Of a stretch of DNA of 64,000 bases, positions 25,790 through 33,417 are shown in pieces. The stretch's first letter is position 1; each line of letters opens with the position of its first letter. A program made the translations under genes and the position numbers. Origin of the DNA: JAUIAI01 sp049680625 (GTDB lineage: Bacteria; Pseudomonadota; Gammaproteobacteria; Burkholderiales; Burkholderiaceae_E); the NCBI GenBank assembly GCA_049680625.1, contig JBAUID010000011.1, forward strand, positions 19,003 through 83,002, read 5' to 3'. The notes beneath the pieces are model-generated. The model did no database searches, was not told where the DNA came from, and worked only from the letters and a program-made list of their open reading frames with translations.

Positions 25790-26833
25790 CTAATCGGTTG
25801 GCCCGTTATCGAAGCCAACCGCATCAACGAGCTTGGCGGCTGCTTTACGATGATTTGCGACTTCGGTAAGGCTGATTGCGTCGCCTTTAAACTTGCCCAT
25901 AGCTGCTGTTACGGTATCAATCGCGACTCCATCAATCACCGGATATTCAAAGTTCTGACTGGCATAAATTTCCTGTGCTTTTTGGCTGGTCAGGAACTCG
26001 ATAAATTCAATTGCCTGCGCTTTGTTTTTAGAGGCTTTGAGTACGCCAGCGCCACTGATGTTGATATGGGCTCCGCGGTCTTGTTGATTCGGAAACACCA
26101 CGCGAATTGCTTTAGCCCATTCTTTCTGTTCCGGCTTCTCATCGTTTGTGACCATTTTGCCGTAGTAGTACGAATTGCCAATGGCCAGGTCACACTGGCC
26201 GCTGTAAATTGCTTTCGCCTGCGCGCGATCATTTCCTTGTGGCTTGCGCGCGAGGTTCGCTTTGACGCCTTGCAACCATTGCTTTGTTTTGTCTTCACCG
26301 TGGTGGGCAATCATCGACGCAATAAGCGAGACGTTATAAACATGTTTTCCCGAACGAGTGCAGATCCGACCCCGGTAAATCGGGTCAGCCAGTGACTCAT
26401 AAGTGATGTTTGCATCAGCAGGGATGCGTTTGGTCGAGGCAAAAACCACCCGGGCCCGGGTGGTCAGTCCATACCACAGGCCATCGGGATGGCGCAGATT
26501 CGCCGGTATCAATTTCTCGAGTGTCACCGATCGGGTGGGCGCCAGCACTCCGGCGTTGACCAGGTCAGTGAGGCTGCCAATATCAGCTGTTAGTACAGCG
26601 TCAGCGGGCGAGTTTTGTCCCTCGGCCCGAATCCGCTCAAGTACGCCTTTGCTGGCATAAACAACATTGACCCGGGTGCCCGTCTGTTTGGTGAAGGCGT
26701 CGGTCAGGGGTTTTATCAGAAAGGGCTGTCGGTAGGAATACAGGTTGATGTCAGCAGCGGCGGCTACCGAAGCGGCGGTGGCCAGGAAAGCGAGAGCAGC
26801 GGCCAGCGATTTCAGGAAAGAGGAGTGTTTCAT
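25790..26833 (-). CDS. Fe(III) ABC transporter substrate-binding protein (FutA/FbpA type)
   Basis: A 347-residue periplasmic protein from the ATG at 26833; the longer open frame upstream overlaps the riboswitch region and is not coding. A signal peptide (1-27, cleavage after VAAAA) is followed by INLYSYRQPFL. Iron-ligand tyrosines are visible in LAIGNSYYYGKM (222-224), the usual FbpA/FutA cluster, plus Tyr32/Tyr34 near the N-terminus. It binds Fe(III), possibly with a synergistic anion. It is the first gene of the pair with the permease, and a Fur-box-like palindrome lies 31 bases upstream. Confidence 0.92.
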   Translation of the reverse strand: MKHSSFLKSLAAALAFLATAASVAAAADINLYSYRQPFLIKPLTDAFTKQTGTRVNVVYASKGVLERIRAEGQNSPADAVLTADIGSLTDLVNAGVLAPTRSVTLEKLIPANLRHPDGLWYGLTTRARVVFASTKRIPADANITYESLADPIYRGRICTRSGKHVYNVSLIASMIAHHGEDKTKQWLQGVKANLARKPQGNDRAQAKAIYSGQCDLAIGNSYYYGKMVTNDEKPEQKEWAKAIRVVFPNQQDRGAHINISGAGVLKASKNKAQAIEFIEFLTSQKAQEIYASQNFEYPVIDGVAIDTVTAAMGKFKGDAISLTEVANHRKAAAKLVDAVGFDNGPTD

Positions 26834-26863
26834 GCGGTATTCAGGAGGCGAGTTGGTTTGTAT

Positions 26864-26888
26864 CTTAATGATAATGATTCGTATTAAG
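26864..26888. promoter_or_regulatory. Fur-box-like palindrome
   Basis: A 25-base palindrome centred on G26876, with arms CTTAATGATAAT and ATTCGTATTAAG (9 of 12 positions pair). It resembles the Fur consensus GATAATGATAATCATTATC, especially in the ATGATAATGATT core. It lies just upstream of the Fe(III) binding-protein gene and so should repress that gene when iron is plentiful. Confidence 0.8.
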
Positions 26889-26967
26889 ATTCGCAACAAA
26901 TTTGTTGATGCGGCAATCGCTTTTGACAGGCAGGGGGCAACGCGGGCCGTGATACCCTGCGAGCCAA

Positions 26968-27060
26968 TTCGTTGGGGTGCATCTATTTGCTGAGAAGCCA
27001 GGCTGTCAGTCTGTCTAACCCAGGAACCTGATCCGGGTAATGCCGGCGCAGGAAATCGAA
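26968..27060 (+). ncRNA. TPP riboswitch (THI element)
   Basis: Conserved aptamer segments are present in order: GGGGTGC (26974-26980), CTGAGA (26990-26995), AACCTGATCCGG (27025-27036) and GTAATGCCGGCG (27037-27048), then AGGAAA. TTCG (26968-26971) and CGAA (27057-27060) can close P1. Thiamin pyrophosphate would bind between the two helical arms. The downstream leader of about 140 bases contains a 7-bp stem (27150-27168) but no T tract, so control may act on translation or by a Rho-type mechanism. Confidence 0.95.
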
Positions 27061-27149
27061 CGCCTGTCGCAACTGCCGCCAAAGTGGTTGCACCTCTCGG
27101 CGCACTTGATTGTGTCCCAGCGATTAACCGGTTTTCGTGGGCCGCGTTA

Positions 27150-27168
27150 ATGACGCTGCTGGCGTCAT
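27150..27168 (+). promoter_or_regulatory. Leader hairpin between riboswitch and ThiY gene
   Basis: ATGACGC-TGCTG-GCGTCAT: a 7-bp stem with a five-base loop, 35 bases before the ThiY start codon. It could be part of the expression platform. No uridine run follows. Confidence 0.45.
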
Positions 27169-27202
27169 CTGAACCCCGCTTAATAGTTTGGAGAGAGAGA
27201 AA

Positions 27203-28198
27203 ATGAAAAAGGTCTTTGCCGCGATGTTTGTGGTGTTAAGTGCGCTGGTCTCCTTGGGCGTCACCCAACCCGTGCTGGGCCAGACTTCCGGGTCGGCGGA
27301 AAAGCCGAACAAAGTAGTGGCCGACAAAATAACGCTAATGCTTGACTGGTTCGTTAACCCGGACCACGGCCCGATCATCATTGCCCAGGAAAAAGGCTTC
27401 TTCAAAGCAGCCGGACTCGAGGTGAAAATTGTTCCGCCGGCTGATCCGGCGGACCCGCCAAAGCTCGTGGCCGCCGGTAAAGCCGATCTGGCGGTGTCGT
27501 ACCAGCCCCAGCTGCACCTTCAGGTTCATGAAGGTTTACCCCTTGTTCGGGTTGGCACTCTGGTGGCAACCCCACTGAACTGCCTTCTTGTTCTGGCGGA
27601 TGGGCCGGTAAAGAAAATAGCTGACTTGAAAGGTCGTAAGGTGGGTTTTTCGGTTGCCGGCATGGAAGAAACCTTGCTGTCGGCGATCCTGAAAAAGAAC
27701 GGCTTGAGCCTGACAGATATTGAACTGGTGAATGTGAACTGGTCGCTGTCGCCCTCGCTGATGTCTAAACAAGTGGACGCTGTCATTGGCGCATTTCGCA
27801 ATTTTGAACTCAACCAGATGGATATCGAAGGGGTGAAGGGGCGCTGCTTTTATATTGAAGAAGAAGGCTTGCCTGCCTATGACGAGCTGATCTACGTGGC
27901 CAACAGCAAAACGCTTAACAAAGACATTGTGCGTCGATTCCTCCAGGCGACCGAGCTGGCGACCCAGTTTATTGTCAACCATCCCGAACAGAGCTGGGCG
28001 ATGTTTTCAGCAACTTCAAAAGAATTACAGGACGAACTGAATAAACGGGCGTGGCGGGATACCTTACCGCGATTTGCGTTACGGCCTTCCGCGCTTGATT
28101 TTGGTCGCTACGAGCGGATGGAGGCTTTTCTTAAAGAATTTGGCATGATTAAGAGCATCAAGCCAGTCTCCGAGATGGCAATCGACGTCAGCCAATAG
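27203..28198 (+). CDS. thiY: Thiamin-pyrimidine ABC binding protein (ThiY/NMT1-like)
   Basis: A 331-residue periplasmic protein from the ATG at 27203 (preceded by GGAGAGAGAG); a TTG at 27188 is unlikely. Signal peptide 1-26. The NMT1/THI5-like fold is shown by LDWFVNPDHGPIIIAQEKGFF near residue 47 and by a GKADLAVSYQPQL segment. This family binds formylaminopyrimidine or hydroxymethylpyrimidine, the pyrimidine half of thiamin. The upstream TPP riboswitch and downstream TenA, ATPase and permease genes make this role convincing. Low TPP should raise expression. Confidence 0.92.
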   Translation: MKKVFAAMFVVLSALVSLGVTQPVLGQTSGSAEKPNKVVADKITLMLDWFVNPDHGPIIIAQEKGFFKAAGLEVKIVPPADPADPPKLVAAGKADLAVSYQPQLHLQVHEGLPLVRVGTLVATPLNCLLVLADGPVKKIADLKGRKVGFSVAGMEETLLSAILKKNGLSLTDIELVNVNWSLSPSLMSKQVDAVIGAFRNFELNQMDIEGVKGRCFYIEEEGLPAYDELIYVANSKTLNKDIVRRFLQATELATQFIVNHPEQSWAMFSATSKELQDELNKRAWRDTLPRFALRPSALDFGRYERMEAFLKEFGMIKSIKPVSEMAIDVSQ

Positions 28199-28212
28199 AG
28201 CAGGCCCAAAAC

Positions 28213-28926
28213 ATGAAGCTAACCGACTTTGGCTCTCCGGTTCTCAGGGCCTGGTGTCAGTCCTGTGACGAGCAATGGCAGGCGTATACCCATCATGCCT
28301 TTGTTCAAGGGCTTGGTGACGGGTCGTTGCCACGCGCCGCATTCATGCACTACCTTGTTCAAGACTATTTGTTCCTGGTGCATTTCGCACGGGCCTGGGC
28401 GCTGCTTGTAGTCAAAGCCGATACCGTAGAGGAAATGCGTATTGCCTCCGCTACGGTCAGCGCCCTCGTGAACGACGAGATGAACTTACATGTTCAGACC
28501 TGTGCTGCCGCCGGTATTAGCGAGCATCAATTGTTCAGCGCGGTGGAAGAAACCGAGACAATTGCTTATACGCGCTATGTCCTCGATGCCGGCCTCAGTG
28601 GCGACTTTCTTGACATGCTGGCCTGCTTGTCTCCTTGTGTATTTGGCTACGGACACATCGGCTTACGACTGGTCGAAATCTCGGCAAAATCCAACCCGTA
28701 TCAGGCCTGGATCGATATGTATGCGGGCGGCGAATATCAACAGGTTTGCCGAACGGTTGCCGGTCTGATCGAGTCGGCCAGTGCCCGGCGCCTGCCAGCC
28801 TTTGATGGCGGTTATGTCGAAGCTGCGAAAAACAGCCCGCGTTGGTCGACGTTAACCCGTCGTTTCGACACTGCAACCCGGCTCGAAGTCGGCTTCTGGG
28901 AAATGGGTCTCAGGGCTGGCCAGTGA
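28213..28926 (+). CDS. tenA: Aminopyrimidine aminohydrolase TenA
   Basis: A 237-residue all-helical TenA protein. The active-site cysteine is Cys142 in LSPCVFGYG, matching the CxxGY-type pocket, and HYLVQDYLFLVHFARAW near residue 45 carries other pocket residues, with a C-terminal Glu in the ARR-GGYVEAAK region. TenA hydrolyses 4-amino-5-aminomethyl-2-methylpyrimidine to HMP, salvaging thiamin breakdown products. It is 14 bases from the thiY stop, and the ATPase gene overlaps its stop as GTGA. This completes the base-degradation salvage logic of the operon. Confidence 0.94.
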   Translation: MKLTDFGSPVLRAWCQSCDEQWQAYTHHAFVQGLGDGSLPRAAFMHYLVQDYLFLVHFARAWALLVVKADTVEEMRIASATVSALVNDEMNLHVQTCAAAGISEHQLFSAVEETETIAYTRYVLDAGLSGDFLDMLACLSPCVFGYGHIGLRLVEISAKSNPYQAWIDMYAGGEYQQVCRTVAGLIESASARRLPAFDGGYVEAAKNSPRWSTLTRRFDTATRLEVGFWEMGLRAGQ

Positions 28927-29660
28927 CCAGGCCTGGGCAGCGTGCGCCGGCAATCGAACTGTGTGGTTCGTTTCGATTTGGTGGCTCCGCGCTATTTACA
29001 AATCTGAACCTGAATCTGCCAGCCGGGCAGTGGTGCTGCCTGCTTGGTCCGTCAGGGATTGGTAAATCGACCTTGTTGCGGCTGCTGGCTGGCTTACCAA
29101 CCGGTGGCCAGTTTGACGGTCGGATTATTGCCGACGGGCAGGCTGTCATCCCGCGGGTTGCGTATATGGCGCAGTCCGATCTGCTCGCCCCGTGGCTTAG
29201 CGTCCGGGATAATGTTTTGCTCGGTGTCCGATTGCGCGGTGAAGTCGCAGACAAAGAGAAAGCGCAGGCGTTGCTGACCAGGGTTGGCCTGGGTGAGCAT
29301 GCCAGTAAGCGGCCACGGGAGTTATCCGGGGGAATGCGTCAGCGTGTCGCCCTCGCCAGGACTCTAATGGAGCAATGTCCGATTGTGCTGCTCGATGAAC
29401 CGTTTTCAGCCCTGGATGCACGAAGTCGGGCTGACATGCAGGAGCTGGCATTTCAACTGCTGACGGATTCGACCGTCTTGCTCGCCACTCACGACCCCGC
29501 TGAAGCGATACGTCTGGGTCATCGAATCGAATTATTGTTTGACGACGGATTGCACCAACACCCGGTGCCAGCATCCGAACCGGTTCGCCCGCTAGATTCA
29601 GCTGACACCCTGCAGGCTCAGGCCGCGTTGTTGTCCACGCTGCGGGCAGAGCGGCGATGA
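28923..29660 (+). CDS. thiZ: Thiamin-pyrimidine ABC transporter ATPase (ThiZ-type)
   Basis: A 245-residue ATPase of the nitrate/taurine class, starting with GTG at 28923 in a GTGA overlap with tenA (an in-frame ATG at 28842 inside tenA is unlikely). Walker A LLGPSGIGKST, signature ELSGGMRQRVALARTL, Walker B VLLDEPFSALD and the H-loop LLATHD are all intact. It powers uptake by the ThiY/ThiX pair. The N-terminal half up to Walker A has the LCGSFRFGGSALF start typical of the family. The permease start overlaps its stop (ATGA). Confidence 0.93.
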   Translation: MTRPGQRAPAIELCGSFRFGGSALFTNLNLNLPAGQWCCLLGPSGIGKSTLLRLLAGLPTGGQFDGRIIADGQAVIPRVAYMAQSDLLAPWLSVRDNVLLGVRLRGEVADKEKAQALLTRVGLGEHASKRPRELSGGMRQRVALARTLMEQCPIVLLDEPFSALDARSRADMQELAFQLLTDSTVLLATHDPAEAIRLGHRIELLFDDGLHQHPVPASEPVRPLDSADTLQAQAALLSTLRAERR

Positions 29661-30412
29661 ACCGTTTCGCAGACGCAGTTCTGGCCTTCATCGCGGCTGT
29701 TGCTCTGTGGCAAGCCATAGTGTGGCTGACCGGCGTGCCGCACTACATTCTGCCCGGGCCGGGCCGGGTTGCCATAGCCCTGGTGGACAATGCCGAACTG
29801 ATCTCTCACCACGCGGTGATCACTATTGCTGAAGTGCTGATTGGCATCCTGCTTGGCACGGCGCTTGGCGTGCTAACGGCACTGCACTTAATGCAATCGC
29901 CGCTCGCTCGTCGTTTTGTGTTGCCGGTGATGGTATTTAGCCAGGCGGTACCGGTGTTTGCACTGGCGCCGCTATTGACCCTGTGGTTCGGCTACGGCAT
30001 CTGGTCGAAAATAGTGATGGCGATGCTAATCATTTATTTTCCGGTGGCGGCAACGTTTTACGATGGTTTGCGACGTACAAACCCGGGCCTGCTGGACCTG
30101 GCAACAACGATGGGTGCGGATGGACTGTCGACCCTGTTTCGAATCCGTGTGCCGGCTGCGTTGCCATCATTGGCAAGTGGACTAAGGCTGGCGGCGGTTT
30201 ATGCCCCGATTGGTGCCGTCATTGGCGAATGGGTCGGCGCATCGCGCGGGCTGGGTTACCTCATGCTTTTGGCCAATGGCCGGGTCAAAATAGACCTGAT
30301 GTTTGCCGCATTATTCGTTTTGGCTTTATTTACCGTGATCCTTCATGCCGGAGTATCCGTGCTATCAAAGCGGATGACCCGTTGGTCCGGTACCAGTGAA
30401 GATGACGAATAA
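29657..30412 (+). CDS. thiX: Thiamin-pyrimidine ABC transporter permease (ThiX-type)
   Basis: A 251-residue permease with about six membrane helices. The EAA loop is LLDLATTMGADGLSTLFRIRVPAALPSLASG, in the position expected for the SsuC/TauC/ThiX class. It translocates the pyrimidine handed over by ThiY. ATGA overlap with the ATPase gene. Fifty bases downstream, the formamidase gene begins with its own GGAGG, so it may still belong to the same message. Confidence 0.92.
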   Translation: MNRFADAVLAFIAAVALWQAIVWLTGVPHYILPGPGRVAIALVDNAELISHHAVITIAEVLIGILLGTALGVLTALHLMQSPLARRFVLPVMVFSQAVPVFALAPLLTLWFGYGIWSKIVMAMLIIYFPVAATFYDGLRRTNPGLLDLATTMGADGLSTLFRIRVPAALPSLASGLRLAAVYAPIGAVIGEWVGASRGLGYLMLLANGRVKIDLMFAALFVLALFTVILHAGVSVLSKRMTRWSGTSEDDE

Positions 30413-30462
30413 TCCGCTGCGGCCTACGATTGATGCTGCGGCAAACCCGTTGGAGGTAGCAA

Positions 30463-31569
30463 ATGAAACGCATCGTGATTAACCGCCAGGCTCGACTGAA
30501 AGACGATCCAAACACCGGGCACAATCGTTGGCATCCCGATATTGACGCGATTATTGAAGTGGCACCCGGCGAGCTGGTGCAATTGGAAACGCGCGATGCC
30601 GCGGATGGCCAGGTAAAACCGCATATGACTGTCGCCGACCTGGACCGACTCGACGCCAAAGCCGGACATCCTCTGACCGGGCCCATTTGGGTGGCAGGGG
30701 CTGAGCCCGGTGATTTGCTCGAAGTTGAGTTTGTTGACATCGTGGCCCAGGACTATGGCTGGACACGTATTCGACCCGGTGCCGGATTCTTACGCGACTA
30801 TTTCGACCAGCCGTTTCTCGCGCATTGGCATGTCACTGAAGGCTTCGCCCGATCGGAACAAATCCCCGGGGTCAGGATTCCGGACAGCGTATTTATGGGG
30901 ACCTCCGGCGTCGCACCATCACACCAGCAAATGCACCAATGGGCGGCGCGCGAGGCTGACCTCGTGAACCGCGGCGGCCTGGCCTTGTTGCCAGACGCCC
31001 AGGATGCCGTCCCGTCAACCGAACCAATCGCCAGCGCCGGCTTACGAACGATGCCGCCACGCGAGAACGGAGGTAACGCCGATATCAAACAATTAACCCG
31101 CGGCAGCCGGTTGCAACTGCCGGTGAACGTGCCCGGCGCATTATTCTCAACCGGTGACGCCCACTATGCGCAGGGGGATTCAGAGTGCTGCATTACGGCC
31201 ATCGAAATGGGGGCAACTGTTACGGTTCGCTTTCAATTGCATAAGCAGCTCGCCGCAAAAAACGAGATACGTAATCCCAGGTTCTTTCACTCCGGGTTTT
31301 TTCTAAAGCCAGAATGGGCGGCACCGTATAACTTGATTGGCACCGTGGGTTACCCGATTCGTGATGATGGCCGTCAGGAAGGCGAAGATATCACCCTGGC
31401 GGCGCGAAACGCTGTTCTTGAGATGATCAAACTGCTGGGTGAGCGTGGATTCAGTCGTGAACAAGCCTACGTGATTTGCTCAGTGGCCGCGGACTTGCGC
31501 ATTAGCAACGCGGTTGACCTGCCGAACGTAACCGTGAGTGCCTTGCTCCCGGAAGCCATCTTCGAATGA
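30463..31569 (+). CDS. Acetamidase/formamidase-family amidohydrolase
   Basis: A 368-residue FmdA/AmdA-type enzyme. Recognisable segments are GHNRWHPDI near residue 25, VKPHMTVADL, GHPLTGPIWVAGAEPGDLLEVEF, and the acid-rich AQGDSECCITAIE motif with GGNADIK, as in the metal-containing formamidase family. It hydrolyses formamide or acetamide to ammonia and the acid; substrate here is not determined. It has an unusually good SD (GGAGG). It follows thiX by 50 bases on the same strand, so it may act on formylated pyrimidine in the TPP-riboswitch regulon. Slightly shorter than methylotroph FmdA. Confidence 0.9.
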   Translation: MKRIVINRQARLKDDPNTGHNRWHPDIDAIIEVAPGELVQLETRDAADGQVKPHMTVADLDRLDAKAGHPLTGPIWVAGAEPGDLLEVEFVDIVAQDYGWTRIRPGAGFLRDYFDQPFLAHWHVTEGFARSEQIPGVRIPDSVFMGTSGVAPSHQQMHQWAAREADLVNRGGLALLPDAQDAVPSTEPIASAGLRTMPPRENGGNADIKQLTRGSRLQLPVNVPGALFSTGDAHYAQGDSECCITAIEMGATVTVRFQLHKQLAAKNEIRNPRFFHSGFFLKPEWAAPYNLIGTVGYPIRDDGRQEGEDITLAARNAVLEMIKLLGERGFSREQAYVICSVAADLRISNAVDLPNVTVSALLPEAIFE

Positions 31570-32292
31570 CGTATCGCCGCTTGCCCCGGATGCCGGAAAT
31601 GATGGCATCACCCAGGCTTGAGCCAGTGGCAGGAATACCCGGTTAACGGAACCGGGTTGTTGCTCGAAGCGGTAACCCAGTTCAGTCAGGAAAAAATTCA
31701 CCTGCTGACATTGGCCTTCAACAATCAGGACTGGATGATCGCGCTCAAGCAATTGGCGCATGCCGCGCAGCGCATGAATCTCGTGGCCTTCGACATCAAT
31801 CTTGACTAACTTCACGCGCTGCTTAATGCCTAGTGCATCCACTGGCATTGCAACAACGGGAATACCCGCCTTGTTGTCCGAGACACTGGCAAGAAAATAA
31901 TTTTGTAATCCGTTGTCATTGCGGGGTATCTCAATATGCACCAGGTCATTGATTGTGGATGCCGCCACGTTTAACAAGGTGACGTTCTGGTCGGCAAACA
32001 TGGCTGCATTCGATGCCAGGATTTCAAACGTATCGGGCACCGGCTCAACTGCAAATACCCGCCCGGCAGGGCCAACCAATTCGGAAAAACGTTTGGTGTA
32101 ATGACCGATGTTGGCACCCACATCAACAACCCAATCGCCGGGCTTTAGCCACCGCTCGAGTTGTTTGAATTCCCATTCGGGGGCAACAAAACGGCCACTG
32201 CTCATTTGTCGACGATATACCCGGCGCTTGAGCGCCTGCTGTTGGCGCAGCGGCAGGCGGCAGAAGAGTCGTTTGAGCAGTTCGATGGCCAT
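31480..32292 (-). CDS. FkbM-family methyltransferase
   Basis: A 270-residue SAM-dependent methyltransferase of the FkbM type. The SAM-binding motif VVDVGANIGHYTKRF, then VFAVEPVPDTFEIL and NVTLLNVAAS, is diagnostic. FkbM proteins methylate hydroxyls in polyketides, glycans or lipids; nothing nearby specifies which. Its 3' end runs 90 bases into the antisense of the formamidase gene, and the last about 35 residues look unconserved, so natural sequence may be shorter. The 188-base upstream gap to the next gene holds nothing recognised. Confidence 0.85.
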   Translation of the reverse strand: MAIELLKRLFCRLPLRQQQALKRRVYRRQMSSGRFVAPEWEFKQLERWLKPGDWVVDVGANIGHYTKRFSELVGPAGRVFAVEPVPDTFEILASNAAMFADQNVTLLNVAASTINDLVHIEIPRNDNGLQNYFLASVSDNKAGIPVVAMPVDALGIKQRVKLVKIDVEGHEIHALRGMRQLLERDHPVLIVEGQCQQVNFFLTELGYRFEQQPGSVNRVFLPLAQAWVMPSFPASGASGDTSFEDGFREQGTHGYVRQVNRVANAQVRGH

Positions 32293-32480
32293 CGGGCTTG
32301 TCCTATTGGCTGGAGTTCAACTTATTTGTTAAATCCTATGGCTAACTTACTGAAATGACGACAATTCTTCGGTTTTATGCCCCCTGTCTGATGGTTGATA
32401 GCAACAACTTGTTTCGTTGATGTTACGTATTTGTTGTCCGGCTTGTGGCGTATTGGCTGATTCTTGTCGTGTATTCCATG

Positions 32481-33377
32481 TCAGTTTAGCGATCGCAGGC
32501 TGCGTATCAGTACGGGAAAGTACAAGTCGCCATCGCCAGCGGCGATTGTCTTTTCGAATATTTCGCGTACGTTTTGTGCTCCGCTGAGCGAAAGACCATT
32601 CTCTGCGGCCAGTTCGAGTGCGTATTGCAAATCTTTGAGAGCGTAACGGGTTGAAAAAGCCCGTTCTGGAAAATTGCCGGACAGCATAGACTTCAGACCA
32701 TGATTGCGCAGGGCAAAGCTGTCAGCAGACCCTTTCGACATCGCGTCGAACAAGACGTCATCAGCAACCCCGGCGGCACGTGATGTGCTTAATGCTTCGG
32801 CGATGGCAACAACGGTTTGAAATAACACCATGTTGTTCATTTGTTTGACAACCTGCCCGCATCCGACAGGGCCACACAAGGTGACGTCGGTTGAAAAACA
32901 ACGCAGCAACGGTTCGACCAGGTTGAACATGTCTTGATCGCCGCCCACCAGGGTTGACAGCTTGCCGTCCTGCGCGGCTTGCCGGGTTCGGGTAACAGGC
33001 GAGTCCATGAAGTGGACATCACGGTCGGCAAACGCACGATGAATCTCCCGCGTCAGCCCAACCTGGGTTGTGCCCAGGTCGAGCACTATTTGTCCGCGTC
33101 GACTGGCGTCGAGCAGCTCCCCGTTGCCAAAGACAAGCTCGCGCACTTTGTCGCCGTCGGGCAGGCAGTACATCACAACATCAGCAGTACTGCAGATTTC
33201 TGCCGCACTGGCTACTGGAATTGCACCACATTGGGCAACCCGCTTAAGCGGCTCCGGCTGTAAGTCAAAGGCGGTAACCATACTGACCCCAACCGATTCT
33301 GCCTTGGTGGCCAGGTGTCGGCACATGGGTTCACCCATGACCCCCAGGCCAATATATCCGACCCGTTCTATATTCAT
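32481..33377 (-). CDS. NAD(P)-dependent 3-hydroxyisobutyrate dehydrogenase-type enzyme
   Basis: A 298-residue beta-hydroxyacid dehydrogenase. The Rossmann motif GYIGLGVMGEPMCRHLA is at residues 8-24, the substrate-binding D-PVT at about 125, and the catalytic Lys178 lies in GQVVKQMNN, which is the signature of the 3-HIBADH/tartronate-semialdehyde reductase group. It oxidises or reduces small beta-hydroxy acids. It lies divergently from the PRISE-type gene (40-base gap). Substrate cannot be told from sequence; HIB (valine catabolism), glycerate and others remain possible. Confidence 0.92.
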   Translation of the reverse strand: MNIERVGYIGLGVMGEPMCRHLATKAESVGVSMVTAFDLQPEPLKRVAQCGAIPVASAAEICSTADVVMYCLPDGDKVRELVFGNGELLDASRRGQIVLDLGTTQVGLTREIHRAFADRDVHFMDSPVTRTRQAAQDGKLSTLVGGDQDMFNLVEPLLRCFSTDVTLCGPVGCGQVVKQMNNMVLFQTVVAIAEALSTSRAAGVADDVLFDAMSKGSADSFALRNHGLKSMLSGNFPERAFSTRYALKDLQYALELAAENGLSLSGAQNVREIFEKTIAAGDGDLYFPVLIRSLRSLN

Positions 33378-33417
33378 TGGATTCCTTATTGGTTAGTCGT
33401 CTGCTAATGTTGTTGCT

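Noticed and set aside
26834..27082. Extension of the Fe(III) binding protein upstream of 26833
   Set aside because: It would translate the antisense of the TPP riboswitch and the Fur box; the signal peptide starts at the ATG at 26833.
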